NCBI GenBank assembly: GCA_022494885.1
Contig: JAGVSM010000216.1
Coordinates: 1 to 64,000, forward strand
DNA: 64,000 bases
Direction of reading: 5' to 3'
DNA from: Micrasema longulum
Lineage: Eukaryota > Arthropoda > Insecta > Trichoptera > Brachycentridae
Part shown: positions 1 to 10,462 of the stretch, piece by piece
Layout: the number at the start of each line of letters is the position of its first letter
Numbering within the stretch: position 1 is the stretch's first letter
Made by a program: the position numbers and the translations under genes
Notes under the pieces: model-generated
What the model saw: only the letters and a program-made list of their open reading frames with translations
Databases searched by the model: none
What the model was told of the DNA's origin: nothing

Positions 1-281
1 TTGATTACTGATTTCAAAACACAGGTATTTATACATGTAGGAGTTCAAATAACGCATACTATTTACTACACAATTACACACACCAATACGTACAATATAC
101 GTGCAGCGGTACGTTTGTATGTACTTGTATAACGACACCGTTATAATTGTTTGGAGCGATACATATAGCACGACTTTACGGTGACCAACCATCATACAAA
201 AATAAAACAATACTCAATTATAGATTCAAAAACTACTCTTACTCAAATGAAAGACATAACCCCTAAAATACATCACATACA
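1..281. other. AT-rich sequence, nothing recognised
   Basis: No reading frame, repeat or RNA motif could be recognised before the LINE fragment that starts near 282. Confidence 0.5.
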
Positions 282-512
282 AATAGTATAATTACTAGAT
301 CCTCGACCTATAGACAATTTAAACAAATACAAACTAATAACACTTTCGGACAAAGGAATTTTGAGTATTATTCAATTAAAATCTATAACCTACTTCCACT
401 ATTTATTAAAACAATCAATAACGAGATAATGTTAAAAAAGACTATAAAAAAATGGATAGTGGAGCTAGGTAGAAGTAAAATGGATTGTCTCATCCGCCCA
501 TACCAATATTGA
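282..512 (+). pseudogene. CR1-like LINE, last ~75 codons of the reverse transcriptase ORF
   Basis: Read in the frame ending at the TGA at 510-512, this encodes a LINE C-terminal tail: a TFGQRNFEYYSIKIYN block, then a Lys-rich helix and MDCLIRPYQY before the stop. The same order (TFGQRNFVNYTIKINN, then CLIRLN and stop) occurs on the minus strand at 44077-44259, so the two are copies of one family. In CR1/jockey-group LINEs such a block lies downstream of the reverse transcriptase domain. No start codon and no catalytic residues are present, so it is a 5'-truncated dead copy. The 3' end follows directly. Confidence 0.72.
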
Positions 513-812
513 ATCAACTGCTCCACAAGTGTATATCTTATGTAAGGTTTTTGTTATTTTCATTGTGTGTTTTGTAATATAAATAATATAGATGTACATA
601 AATAGCTTTTTTTAAAACTGTCTGAATAGTTGTTAATTATCTTTATTTTTAAGTTAGTCTTCTTTGTTTATTCTCAAATGTAATTTCAAAAAAGTATATT
701 GTTAAGTGTCCTCGGCACGGAAAACCCTAGTGAGATCACATTATTTTTATTATTAATTATAGTGTGAAAGCGAAAAATATGAATAAATAAATAAATACAC
801 TCTTACGATTTC
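513..812 (+). repeat. 3' UTR and AATA-type tail of the CR1-like LINE
   Basis: The stretch contains the block GTTAAGTGTCCTCGGCA near 700 and a GAGATCACATTATTTTTATT block. Both recur in reverse at 43780-43850, in the 3' UTR of the sister copy. It ends in repeats of AATA near 783-812, the kind of short-repeat tail LINEs leave at their 3' end. Confidence 0.65.
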
Positions 813-873
813 TCTTAAATTGTAGAAGTTAAAAAACTATGTATTTATTTATTCATACAAATACGTACATACA

Positions 874-1270
874 TAAGGAATATTATCTGCAAGTAATGCG
901 TAATTTGCGCGAAGCGATTCGCCAGAAACGCCTGGATTTAAGAAGGAACAAAAATTGGCTTTTGCACCATGATAATGCCCCTGCTTACACATCGTTGTTT
1001 GTGGGTGAATTCTTGGCCAAAAACAACACACCAATAATGCCGCAGCCACCGTATTGCCCAGATCTGCCCCCCTGTGACTTAACTGAAGAGGCCCATGAAA
1101 AGACGACTCTACGCTACGATTGAGGAGATAAAGACGGCATCGAAGGAGGAGCTGAACAAGATCACAAAATAATATTTTTCGAAGTGCTTCGAGGATTGGA
1201 AAAAACGTTGGCACAAGTGTATAATATCTGGTGGGGATTACTTTGAAGGGGACAAAATGTATATTTATAA
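874..1270 (+). pseudogene. mariner-family transposase, C-terminal fragment
   Basis: The translation has the mariner hallmarks LLHHDNAPAYTS (second catalytic Asp) and, about 34 residues on, YCPDLPPCDL (third Asp of the DD34D triad), preceded by YYLQVMRNLREAIRQKR. The frame then closes at the TGA at 1121-1123. The remaining C-terminus (IEEIKTASKEEL, then CFEDWKKRWHKCIISGGDYFEGDK) is read one frame over up to about 1250, so at least one frameshift is present. The N-terminal DNA-binding part and first Asp are missing. Mariner transposases are about 345 residues; roughly the last 130 remain. It is a non-functional relic. Confidence 0.85.
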
Positions 1271-2582
1271 ATAAATAAATATTTTTTGAACAAACACATA
1301 ATTCGCTATACTTTTTGAACAGACTACGTATTACAATAAAATATAATAATAACGTATCTTAAACTTTATGAAGCCAAGGGCTCTGTGTTTAGTTGGGATA
1401 CAACATAATGAAAAGTGAAAGCACGTACATAATTCAATAATAGCAACAAAAAAAAATAATCATAATATCAACATACAAATAAGTCAAAGGGCACCTGGAC
1501 GACACGCTTAAAAGTATATAAATCTATGCAATATCTCGCAGCAGTCTCCTGCAACGGTCTCTTCCCTTAGACAAAATCCACACTTGTACACTCCCCTGAA
1601 AATGGCTTTCGTTTTGGAGAACTTAATATGTTCATCCAGGACATTGAACAATTTTGGGGGCACAAAAGAGAAATTCATCTGAGCAAACGTCGTACGTGTT
1701 TTTGAAATAAAATAATTAAAATACAGAAAAACCTCGTACGAGCATTCTGCTGGGCTACTCTTGTAGCCGCATGACCAGAAATGTGTCAATGACTCTCTTT
1801 AAAAAAATGTTTTATGTCCAGGACTTTCATAAATTGGAACAATATCTCAGATGGAAAAGTGGGGAACAACGCAGAATCACTCTTAGTAATAATTTTTGTA
1901 CATTTATTAGGGGTTTCATGATAGAAGCAGTGCAACCTCCCCAGCCCACTATACCATAGGTTGCCACTGACCAAAATACACAGCTAAAATAAACTGTTTT
2001 ATCCTTAGTGTCGTTGTTATAAATAAATCAATACATTATTCTCGCATATGAGGGTATTAAAAGCAAACTCGGAAATCTTCATTGAACAAGTTACTGAGAT
2101 GTTTGCGAAAAACTTTGAGAAAAGAATTGTGAGATTTCTAATTATGCTTCACTAACTCAATGGAGAATGCTTAGTTTGCGGTGTCAAGTAATATTATTGA
2201 AATCTGTTTTTGCAAGATTAAGAGATGGCTTTGAATAACGTTTTTATTTAAGTAGGTAGGTTTTATATATTTATATACAGTTTATTTTGGCATCAATAAC
2301 TTATTTTTAGTTAATTTAATAGAGATTTCTAAGTTTGCTTGTAATACCCACATATATCACAATAATAAAATACGAGAACATAAAAATAAAAATAAAAACG
2401 AAAGAGATAACACATCTCAAGACACATTGCAAACATACATGTAATATTCCGCTCTCAGAGATCTATCATATGGTGTTTAAGATTATTTTAACAAGGCTTC
2501 TAAGCCGATTGGCAACCTGGTGTAGCGGTAGAAAAGTTCTGCTTTATTTTCATACATTTTAAAAGCAATTATCTCAGTTCGA
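1271..2582. other. No recognisable feature; short ORFs only
   Basis: A 93-codon minus frame (1508-1789) and a 62-codon plus frame (1771-1959) lie here. Neither shows a domain, a repeat partner in this window or a convincing start context. A weak tRNA-like A box (GTGTAGCGGTAG) lies near 2520. I do not call a gene. Confidence 0.4.
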
Positions 2583-2622
2583 GCTTTTTTGAGATGCACT
2601 GTTTCGTCATCAGACGAGCGCG
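2583..2622 (-). ncRNA. Decayed hammerhead-like / Penelope terminal motif
   Basis: On the minus strand the motif CTGATGA is followed at once by CGAAAC, both core boxes of a hammerhead ribozyme, but the helix II segment that should separate them is absent. I infer a decayed Penelope-type terminus. It cannot fold as an active ribozyme as it stands. Confidence 0.35.
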
Positions 2623-2804
2623 GGGTTATCTGTCATGAGTATATTTTTTTTCACATTAAAATAGCTCGATGATGTGAAAACAATTACATATTCAATAATC
2701 AGTTATTCTACTATTTCTTTGAGTTAAATAATCGATTAAAAATACCCCATTAACTCACTCATACATTGACATTCTGTGCATTATGTAAGGCAAATATAAG
2801 CATT

Positions 2805-3084
2805 ATTGACAGAATCTGTTCAAGAGTTCTGCGTTGGTTTGGACATGTAGAGTGAATGGACGGCAAAAGAACGGATTAAAATATTTACGATGAAAATTTC
2901 GGTGGATGCAGAAAACAAAAAAAAAACAAATACAACAAATAATTGGAATGTCAAAAGTCGGAATAATCGGTTTGCCTGCGTGAGAAGATATACTGATGTA
3001 AAGAAAGCGAGGTCTGTTTGCGAAGACACTGTGATATGGCATTATATTTTCTGTGACTACCTCTACGGAGAAACGACAAAATAA
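2805..3084 (+). pseudogene. RTE-like LINE, C-terminal fragment
   Basis: The frame from 2805 reads SRVLRWFGHVE, a stop, then MDGKRTD, a stop, and NIYDENFGG. This is the conserved 'VLRWFGHVERMD..R..K.IY' block seen after the reverse transcriptase domain of RTE-like LINEs. The end of the family pattern (VKKARSVCEDTVIW) appears up to the TAA at 3082-3084 in a different frame. It carries at least two stops and one frame change and is clearly dead. Confidence 0.6.
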
Positions 3085-3095
3085 TTTATTTTTTT

Positions 3096-3650
3096 TTGCA
3101 TTTTAAGAAATTATTGCCTCCCACATATTTTATGATAGAGAAAATCCAAAAGAAGTTTCTGAGATATCTCTTCATGAGAGAGTGCGGGTATTATCCTTGG
3201 CTCTACCTGACCGAGTTTCTCCAGGATATGCTCGGCTCCAACAGTTTGGAGATTAGAAGGAATGTGTATTTGACTACACATTTTTATCGATTGTTGAAGC
3301 ATGATCGATAATTCTGAGATGATGATGAGCATTGGTTTGTATGTTTCTGATAATTACCTAAGACAGCGTCAGTATAGATTGTTTCATATTCCAATATACA
3401 AGACAATCCTGCCTATAGTTGTGCCTGTTGGAAGGGCTACCGTTATGCTGAACAACATCGCTCTGGATATTGATCTGTTCCATGTATCCGAAAGTGTTTT
3501 CTGGAGCATGATTCTCCTACTACTTTTACATGAGTCACTTTCATGTATTTTTTATAATATGTATATGTATTGAATATATGTTTGTTGTGTATATGTTATA
3601 TTTAAATAAATAAATTGAATTAAATTACAAATTGAATTAAAAATTAATTG
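3096..3650 (+). pseudogene. CR1-like LINE C-terminus plus short tail (copy 1)
   Basis: Translation gives IEKIQKKFLRYLFMRECGYYP, then SLEIRRNVYLTTHFYRLL. After a frame break near 3301 it gives NSEMMMSIGLYV and RQRQYRLFHIPIYKT. This is the typical C-terminal extension of CR1/jockey-group reverse transcriptases (the '...KRFLRYL..., SLE.RR, F..P..RT' series). The same family lies on the minus strand at 17755-18520. Here codon 3197 region reads TGG (Trp), where the other copy has TAG. An AATA/AATTGA-rich tail follows to about 3650. No catalytic domain remains. Confidence 0.72.
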
Positions 3651-4129
3651 ATTTTTTCTTAGTTTTGACGCGAAGAACGCAGCAAACAGAGCTGGAAGTT
3701 GGAATAAAAATGTGATCTCACCGGAAATCGTACACTTAAACTTGACAGGTCTGATAATGTCGCGAGTGTGATGAAACCGGCAACGGTCTAAAAAATTCAT
3801 TAGTGTTTAGTATATCAACATGTCATGTGAATTCGATTGATTACAACTTGAAATATGAATTTATTACAATGTATTCCGGGCGTTGGTTTTCGTGTGGTCA
3901 CCCTGCTGAAGTATGTGTAACAAATGTAAAATCGGGTGCATTCTTTATCTCGCTATAGGTACTATTCATTACACATTTCCATAATAACTCACTGTATGGA
4001 CCATTCATCCATGTATACATGTACGTACCTGTTGTGTGTGTATTTAAATATTTCTACCCACACATACGAAGATAATAAACTTTCCTATTTTTAATACCTC
4101 CTCACGTTTAAGTCTCATTCGCTTAAAAT
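3651..4129. other. No recognisable feature
   Basis: AT-rich sequence with only short ORFs such as an 82-codon minus frame (3552-3800). I see no motif or repeat partner. Confidence 0.4.
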
Positions 4130-4310
4130 TATTTTGTTTGTTTATTTATTTCAAAAGTATTTTATATATTTATTTTTTATTAATACCTAAAATGATAAAT
4201 ATTTTTTTTTTTTCTATTACAATCTACTTTTATATATTTTTCACTAAAAGAGACTAACTCTTGTGCTTGGAGAGTGACTTACACTGTTATAGTTATTTAA
4301 GAATTCGTTA
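4130..4310 (+). repeat. LINE-type 3' end with CTTGGAGAG block
   Basis: The block GACTAACTCTTGTGCTTGGA, followed by ACTTACACTGTTATAGTTATT, recurs at 60430-60500 (plus) and, inverted, at 21958-22010. It is next to an A/T-rich tail each time. I infer a LINE 3' UTR; the coding part is not seen here. Confidence 0.5.
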
Positions 4311-4407
4311 TATTATTTCGAATACACATAAGGAAAAAAATAAACCTGTATACGAAATAAAGTGTAAAACAGAAAATAATACACTAATACTAATTAAAAT
4401 TAAAATA

Positions 4408-5721
4408 CAGTATTGTGCGAATTAATGGAATAAGAGTAATTTATTTTTAACACTCAAATGTCAATTTGACAGTTGTTTAGCGCCAAAAATTATGACTTAC
4501 AGTTTGTTAATCTTTTGGGAGCTCACATTGGTGTTTGTTGGTGTACAATCTGTTGTTTTTTTTACATTTTCTCAATAAAGGACTGATTTTATAAATTTCT
4601 TGCATATTTAACAGTGTTTTTAAGTTGGTTAAAATCATGAATATCACGCTAATGAAAAGGGAAAACATAATAACCTTTAGTGAACCACATTAATGACTCC
4701 GAAGGTTGCATATAAATGTTTTGTGAGTTGGGAAGCAGTCAGTAAGATTATTAAGCAGAAAAGTGAAGCATGAACATTTTAAGCAAACAGAATTGGGAAA
4801 TGTGGAAGAAACAGGAAAACCTGTGTCCGAGATAAAATATCTTTAATCAGAAAAAGTAAATTAAACCCCAGAAAAATAAGTTACGAACTTCAACGAGATT
4901 CGGCAGCTACTGGGGTGATGATACATGACTTAACAGTACAAAGAAGACTCATTGAATCTGGAAGAAAAGCAATTCGACCACAAAAGAAACAACTCCTGAC
5001 TGCACGTATGATGAAGCAAAGGCTCATTTAGGCTAGAAAATATACCAAATGAACTGTATAAGACTGGAAGAAGGTGCTGTTTTTAGGTGAGTGCAGGAAT
5101 ATCACACAAAATTTGTTAGAAAAAGTGGCGATGAAAAACGACTGTCGCTCATATTGACCAAACGGTGAAATATCCTATGAAGAAGATGTATGGGGGGGAT
5201 TCTCGTATATGGGGACCGAATCTTTGATACTAATAGAAGGAATGTTGAATAGCCTAAAGTATAAAGCTCTATTGAAGCAACACTTATGTTTAAAACTGAG
5301 TAAATGTTGTCCTGATGGTGGGGCTGTATTTCAATAGGACTCAGCTCCTTATCACGTATCGAAGTTTATGCTTAAGTATTTCAATGATAAATCTTTCAGA
5401 ATGACCTGGAAATTCACCTGACCTTAACCCTACAGAAAATTTGTGGGCAATTTGTAAATCTAGGATACAAAAATTGGACTGCGCCACCAAGATAAAGATG
5501 ATAGAAGCTGGTATTCAAATGTAGTTTCGAGATGACACAATAAAAGAAAATTGCCGAAATTTGATTGATTCCATGCCAAAACGAGTTCAGGCTATTATAA
5601 AAGCAAAAAAGGGGACATACTATTGAATGAAAAATTGTATGTCACCTGTAACTCAAAATATTTTATGTAATCAAATAAAAAAACGTGTTTTATGATTACA
5701 AGGAATTTTCGCACAATACTG
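4408..5721 (+). mobile_element. Degenerate Tc1-like transposon with both termini
   Basis: The element is bounded by inverted CAGTATTGTGCGAA (4408-4421 and inverted ending at 5721). Each end abuts TA (4406-4407 and 5722-5723), the target site used by Tc1/mariner elements. Its length of 1314 bp fits the usual 1.3-1.6 kb. Beyond the first 14 bp the terminal repeats agree poorly. The 3' part of this element, plus flanking host DNA, is duplicated at 9098-9695. Confidence 0.88.
4637..5626 (+). pseudogene. Tc1-like transposase pseudogene
   Basis: The conceptual product is spread over several frames. In order I read: LTARMMKQRL, then DWKKVLFLGE (around the first catalytic Asp region of the family), GGFSYMGTESLILIEGMLNS, FQ-stop-DSAPYHVSKF (second Asp region), and WPGNSPDLNPTENLWAICKS. 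In that last block the Glu of the DD34E triad sits in PTENLW. The TGA at 5624-5626 closes the frame. Several stops and frame changes interrupt it, so no functional enzyme can be made. Tc1 transposases are about 340 residues, and the span here matches that length. Confidence 0.82.
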
Positions 5722-5723
5722 TA

Positions 5724-5967
5724 GTGCATGTTGTAAATAAATAATATCAAAGCATACTTTTAATAAAACTTTTTATTAAAATAAATGCAAAACATGCCGA
5801 CCCTATCAACAACCAGTTAAGGGTGAAGACGGCTAGCCACCAGCAGCCACCATGCTCCAGGTCGAGTTAAGGGAAAATATATGAAAATAATATTGAAGGT
5901 TAACAAGAAAAAACAGTAAGCATATAAACAAAAAAGGAAAGATAGTTAATAATATAAATGTTGAAAA
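5724..5967. repeat. Tc1 downstream flank, source-like copy of the 9.1-kb duplication
   Basis: Sequence from 5372 (inside the Tc1 element) through about 5967 (well outside it) reappears at 9098-9695 with only about ten differences that I can count. The duplication crosses the transposon border, so transposition of the Tc1 element does not explain it. Confidence 0.8.
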
Positions 5968-6435
5968 GCATACAAAAATATGTAATTTTATTTTTTATTT
6001 ATTTAATTTTACAATACGCCCAGATGTCATTTGCGAAAATAATAAAGGTAAGTGGGTACAAACATAGTGATAATTTTAAAAACAAACTAAACATTTTTTT
6101 AAAGATTTTGTCATGTAGAAACCAAAAAAGAAAACTGCAATACAAAATTAATAGTAAAAATTTAATAAAAAAAAGAGAAAAAAAAGATATAATGTAACAT
6201 TAATAGTTAAATTTAAAAATATACACAAAAAAATGTAATAATAATGAAAAACAGTAGGTATATAAAGAAATATAAAGCGAATTCTAAATAATCTTTCCTT
6301 CCTTTTTCCTTTTAAATACAAAAATAAAAATTAAAAAATAGAATTGGCAAATTTATATTTTAATTAAAATGAAATAAAAGTAAGTGTTTTATGTAAATAA
6401 GTAATTAATGTAATGTATTATACTTTAAAGCATTT
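5968..6435. other. A-rich sequence, nothing recognised
   Basis: Contains a 79-codon Lys-rich plus frame (5958-6197) that looks like chance reading of A-rich DNA. Confidence 0.4.
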
Positions 6436-6439
6436 TTTT

Positions 6440-6620
6440 AAATATTTTTTTTTATTTTTTAAATCATACAAAATTTTGTTTTTGTACTCCCAGGATTTAC
6501 AACAAACTCATTTTGGGACAGAAAAATATTTACATATAGGTATGTTAACAATAATAATATAGCAACAAATAGTAACAAAGTAACAAGTAATATTATGTAC
6601 ATAAAAACTGAAATAAGATA
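6440..6620 (-). repeat. LINE-type 3' end, minus orientation
   Basis: The blocks ATTTACAACAAACTCATTTT and GGGACAG resemble GTTACAACAACTCAATTCGG followed by GACA at 58065-58105. Each lies just inside a T-rich stretch on its left. I infer two 3' UTR copies of one LINE family on the minus strand. Confidence 0.45.
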
Positions 6621-6892
6621 GCAAGCAAATATATGAGTAGAACAGGTTGAGCCATGCTAGACGGAGAATATCCTAACCAGAGGACGCTCCATATTTATTT
6701 TCTAATTCACTAATTTTATATGGGTTCCCTGGTATTAAATATGTATATTTGTTAATGAAATAAATTTATAAAATTAATACATTTTAATATTACCTCGCTC
6801 ATAGAATTTTTGTTAACGAGTCAGATTTTTCGGGTGCCAGTCCACAGTCCAGAAACAGTGTCAGGGGAAAACCACCTTTGAATAAAAATATA

Positions 6893-7178
6893 CTAACAAT
6901 GTTTGATAATGTCCAAATGCTTGCAGACTGGCTGGATTTCCTCCCTAGGGAGTTGTTCATTTTTAAATTTATTTCAACAGAGAGGGAAAACATTTTTGAG
7001 AAGTCGACAGATGGAAGAGTTGAGGAAATGTGGATGTTCAAACATGGGCAGAATGGTGAATGTTACCCACTGTGTGAAGTGGCCACTTAAACCAGCCAAT
7101 GACAGGTCATAAGCCCTGTACATGCCTAGACTTCCATATTGCCTTCTTAAAAATGTTATCCCTCTCTGTTAAAATTAA
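6893..7178 (+). repeat. Family A inverted-repeat element, copy 1
   Basis: This is the reference copy of an abundant unnamed repeat. From left to right: ACAATGTTTGATAATGTCC, AATGCTTGCAGACTGGCTGG, the palindrome CTCCCTAGGGAG, ATTTCAACAGAGAGGGAAAA, a body with GTGAATGTTACCCACTGTGT and GCCAATGACAGGTCATAAGC, and an inverted CCCTCTCTGTT near the right end. The ends are therefore inverted relative to each other. No coding sequence belongs to it. Confidence 0.75.
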
Positions 7179-7300
7179 TTAAAAAATATATCACCTCAAT
7201 CTTCCCGGGAATCGAACCCGGGACCTCAAGAATGAACTACTGCATTTTGAAACAGACATTTCTCCACTACATTTCCTTTTAAAGGATTTTTTCCTTAGAG
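7179..7300 (-). repeat. tRNA-derived SINE head, relic
   Basis: The block CCCGGGAATCGAACCCGGGA (7204 onward) is a perfect reverse complement of a tRNA T-arm/B box (GGTTCGATTCC). About 45 bp to its right is a weak A-box-like region (GTAGTGGAG on the minus strand). The rest of a tRNA clover leaf is not convincing, so I call it a SINE head relic, not a tRNA gene. Confidence 0.5.
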
Positions 7301-7867
7301 CAGGCATCGAGTTGAAAACACTCGTTCGGGATTTAACATATGAAATGGAAGTATTGTGATATAACACCATGTACATAATGTGATTATTGTGTAATACAGT
7401 ATCTGTATGTTATACATATACAGTATATTATAGCATGTAGGCAGCTAGGAATGTATGAAGAGAAAGCTGACAAAAAATGAGATCTTTTGAATTTAAAAAT
7501 GGAATGGAAGCATTCATTATAAATAACGAAATTTTAAAAAGACAAAATATTTCTGGACGAATACTCGTTTAACTAGATTGATAAATATTTCAAAAGAGAC
7601 TTCAATCATTTTTACGATATCACCTCGCATCAATAAAGAATTCAGGAGGGGGGGGGCGATTACAAACGGTATGGTAGTGACTCGCGACTCGAGACGGTAT
7701 TACGAAGCCAGCTCTACTGTCATGTCGATACGTATTTTCGGTAAGATATTGTCGATGAAAAAAATTCAATGTTAATATTTATTTTTCACAGTGGCTATAT
7801 TTCTTTTGTTCATCAATGTTGCCATTGCACCTTACGGCGCATGCGCATTATGTCGTCTTCTTATTCT
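7301..7867. other. No recognisable feature
   Basis: Short ORFs only. A run of nine G lies near 7648. No repeat partner was noticed. Confidence 0.4.
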
Positions 7868-8466
7868 TCTTCTTTAGCCTTATTCTCTCCACTGCTGGAT
7901 AAAGGCGTCTTCCAAACGCCTCCATTCCTTCCTATCACCCGCTTTCATCATCCATGTTTTACCAGCAATAGAGGCGATGTCGTCGACCCATCTTTTCTGT
8001 GGCCTTCCAACACTTCTTTTGTTTACCCATGGTCTCCACTTTATTATTCTGGGTGTCCACCTGCCATTACTTTGCCTTGCCAAGCGTCCTCCCCACTGCC
8101 ATTTCGTCACATGATATCCACAACTCCGTTTCGGTGCCTTATGTCTTCATTTCTTACTCTGTCTTTTAGACATACACCGAGCATCTGTCTTTCCATGAAT
8201 CTTTGCGTGCATTAAAATTTCTGGCTACTTTTTTGTGTTACAGACATGGTTTCTAGTCCGTATGTTGTCACCGGCAATATGCACGATTCATATACTTGTC
8301 TTTTCAAGCATATGGGGACTTCTTGATTTTCAAAAATATATTTTAGTTTGCCGAAAGCAGCCCAACTAAGCCCTATTCTTCTTGGTAACTCCGCTGTCTG
8401 GTTATCTTTACTAAGTTTGACTTTGTGTCCTAGATATACTCGTATGTATTCATCAACCATTAACAT
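7868..8466 (-). pseudogene. RTE/BovB-like LINE, C-terminal part
   Basis: Two minus frames join into one family pattern. The upstream frame (8212-8466) has YLGHKVKLSKDNQTAELPRR, then GLSWAAFGKLKYIF, ICLKRQVYESCILPVTTYG. This is the part just after the catalytic centre of RTE/BovB-like reverse transcriptases ('YLG..IS....QTAEI.RRI...W.AF.KL'). The downstream frame (7880-8110) has MTKWQWGGRLAR, RWTPRIIKWRPW, RSVGRPQKRWVDDI and DRKEWRRLEDAFIQQW, which is the standard C-terminus. A frame change lies between them near 8110-8210, and the catalytic YADD part is absent, so the copy is dead. Confidence 0.82.
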
Positions 8467-8470
8467 TATG

Positions 8471-8938
8471 AGGTCACAATCGTCAAATTAACTGATCCTT
8501 ACACAAACTTCAATTTTTAAATCTTGACCGCTAGACGGTGCTGTCAACTCGACTGTTAAACTTCACTCAGCGCTCAACGCAAAATTACTATTTTTATTTA
8601 TCTTCCTTATTGAAACAGTCCTCTGCGATAATTAGCAGCCACCTCAAATCTATTTAAAATTGGATTAAATCGCAACCAAAGCAAAAGATGGTTGCTTGAA
8701 CATGATTTTTGCCACTTCAGTGCGTAGATATAACATATGTACCTACTACAGGATAAATGTGCCTTCGATAGGTATCGATGTACTTACCTCAGAACTTACA
8801 AGTTAACTTAAGATACAGAGTCAATAGTCTATCTTCGTAATCACTCAAGAAACTAAACTTTATCTTTAACTTTACCCTCAAATTGAAGGTACAGCTTCTG
8901 TATCTTCGGATTTTAATCGCCCTCCAGCTCTTTTGAAC
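8471..8938. other. No recognisable feature
   Basis: No motif or repeat partner recognised; only short frames. Confidence 0.4.
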
Positions 8939-8939
8939 A

Positions 8940-8999
8940 TATCGTCGTTGCACATCAAAATGGGCCATGTGACTCGGAGCACATTCTGAGAAAATCGAT
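8940..8999 (+). repeat. Left arm of ~58-bp inverted repeat
   Basis: ATATCGTCGTTGCACATCAA through CTGAGAAAATC matches, inverted and with one or two changes, 9773-9832. The outer limit on both sides is ATATCGTCG and the inner limit CTGAGAAAATC. No target-site duplication outside the arms was found. Confidence 0.8.
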
Positions 9000-9060
9000 A
9001 AAAACGATTTAAAAAAAAAACTAAATCGAAAATAACATTTCTGTGTATAGACGAAGTAGG

Positions 9061-9731
9061 AAAAATACAATGTTTTTCAATAAAGTAATTAATTTATTTA
9101 AGTATTTTAATGATAAATCTTTCAGAATGACCTGGAAATTCACCTGACCTTAACCCTACAGAAAATTTGTGGGCAATTTGTAAATCTAGGATACAAAAAT
9201 TGGACGGCGCCACCAAGATAAAGATGATAGAAGCTGTTATTCAGATGTAGTTTCGAGATGACACAATAAAAGAAAATTGCCGAAATTTTATTGATTCCAT
9301 GCCAAAACGAGTTCAGGCTATTATAAAAGCAAAAAAGGAGACATACTATTGAATGAAAAATTGTATGTCACCTGTAACTCAAAATATTTTATGTAATCAA
9401 ATAAAAAAACGTGTTTTATGATTACAAGGAATTTTCGCACAATACTGTAGTGCATGTTGTAAATAAATAATATCATAGCATACTTTTAATAAAACTTTTT
9501 ATTAAAATAAATGCAAAACATGCCGACCATCTATCAACAACCAGTTAAGGGTGAAGACGGCTAGCCACCAGCAGCCACCATGCTCCAGGTCGAGTTAAGG
9601 GAAAATATATGAAAATAATATTGAAGGTTAACAAGAAAAAACAGTAAGCATATAAACAAAAAAGGAAAGATAGTTAATAAAATAAATGTTGAAAAATACA
9701 ATGTTTTTCAATAAAGTAATTAATTTATTTA
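9061..9731. repeat. ~590-bp insertion flanked by an exact 40-bp direct repeat
   Basis: The 40 bases at 9061-9100 and at 9692-9731 are identical (both contain CAATGTTTTTCAATAAAGTA). Between them lies a copy of 5372-5967: the last quarter of the Tc1 element, its right terminus and about 245 bp of its flank. Such long identical flanks are unlike the TA duplication of Tc1 and suggest repair of a staggered break with filler copied from elsewhere. Confidence 0.8.
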
Positions 9732-9772
9732 AAATATGAATTACTTTATGCCAAAAAGTCGCATTTTGATGA

Positions 9773-9832
9773 TTTTCTCAGAATGTGCTCCGAGTCACAT
9801 GGCCCACATTTGATGTGCAACGACGATATAAT
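9773..9832 (-). repeat. Right arm of ~58-bp inverted repeat
   Basis: Reverse complement of 8940-8999, with GTGCTCCGAGTCACATGGCC as its core. It has one extra base relative to the left arm after GGCCCA. Confidence 0.8.
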
Positions 9833-9902
9833 ACGTACTATATGCTCAACATCTTTATCTCTAAGATTCTTCTTATCGTTTCTTTCAATCTATGTAGTTT
9901 CT

Positions 9903-9944
9903 AAAAAGGAAACTACATACAAATATGTATGTAGTTTCCTTTTT
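9903..9944 (+). repeat. Perfect 18-bp hairpin
   Basis: AAAAAGGAAACTACATAC (9903-9920) and its exact reverse complement (9927-9944) enclose the loop AAATAT. It lies between the inverted repeat and a LINE tail. Its role is unknown. Confidence 0.85.
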
Positions 9945-9949
9945 AAAAA

Positions 9950-10300
9950 TGTTTTTTTTTTACACCTGAGCGTGTTTTACATTCTTTATTTTTATTCTTA
10001 CCTTTTAATTACTTTAACTACAATGTTTTCTTCATTTTTAAAATTATTTTCATTTGTAAATACTAACTACAAACATTTAAATACTTTTTACTTTGATTTA
10101 TTTTTTTTTTAAATTTTATTCATGTTTTTTTTTCCATCTCTTTTTTGTACTTATTATTTTATTTAAAAAAAGTTTATTAATAACCTTAGATACAATTATA
10201 ATATGGAAACTTAACTGATCCATTAGAGTTAAGTCTAACTGTGTAAAATATAAAACTATGTAACCGTACTGTATATTTCCTGAATAAAAGAAATAAAATC
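9950..10300 (+). repeat. LINE 3' end, family D, copy 1
   Basis: Ends with ATGGAAACTTAACTGATCC, AAGTCTAACTGTGTAAAATA and TTTCCTGAATAAAAG, followed by an A-rich tail. The same series is at 32870-33011 and 48470-48860. This copy has an uninterrupted AAGTCTAACTGTG, which serves as the empty site for the insertion at 48668. No coding part is attached. Confidence 0.7.
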
Positions 10301-10379
10301 ACTGTTGAAAAAACATACAAAAATCCAGAATTTGTCTATAAAGATTTGGACTAACTACGTTATTGCCACAACCGATAGG

Positions 10380-10462
10380 GTACTGTAACGGTACACCAAA
10401 TTTATCGTTTTTCGATTATTTATTAGATGAAGGTAAGATGATCAGTCATATGCCTCAAAAAC
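10380..10462 (-). repeat. SINE1 3' fragment, relic
   Basis: GGTACACCAAATTT and ATGAAGGTAAGATGATCAGT match the reverse complement of the 3' half of the SINE1 family, whose best copy is at 21361-21630. Confidence 0.5.

Noticed and set aside
1508..1789. 93-codon minus ORF as a gene
   Set aside because: No domain, Cys pattern or repeat partner; length is within chance for 64 kb of AT-rich DNA.
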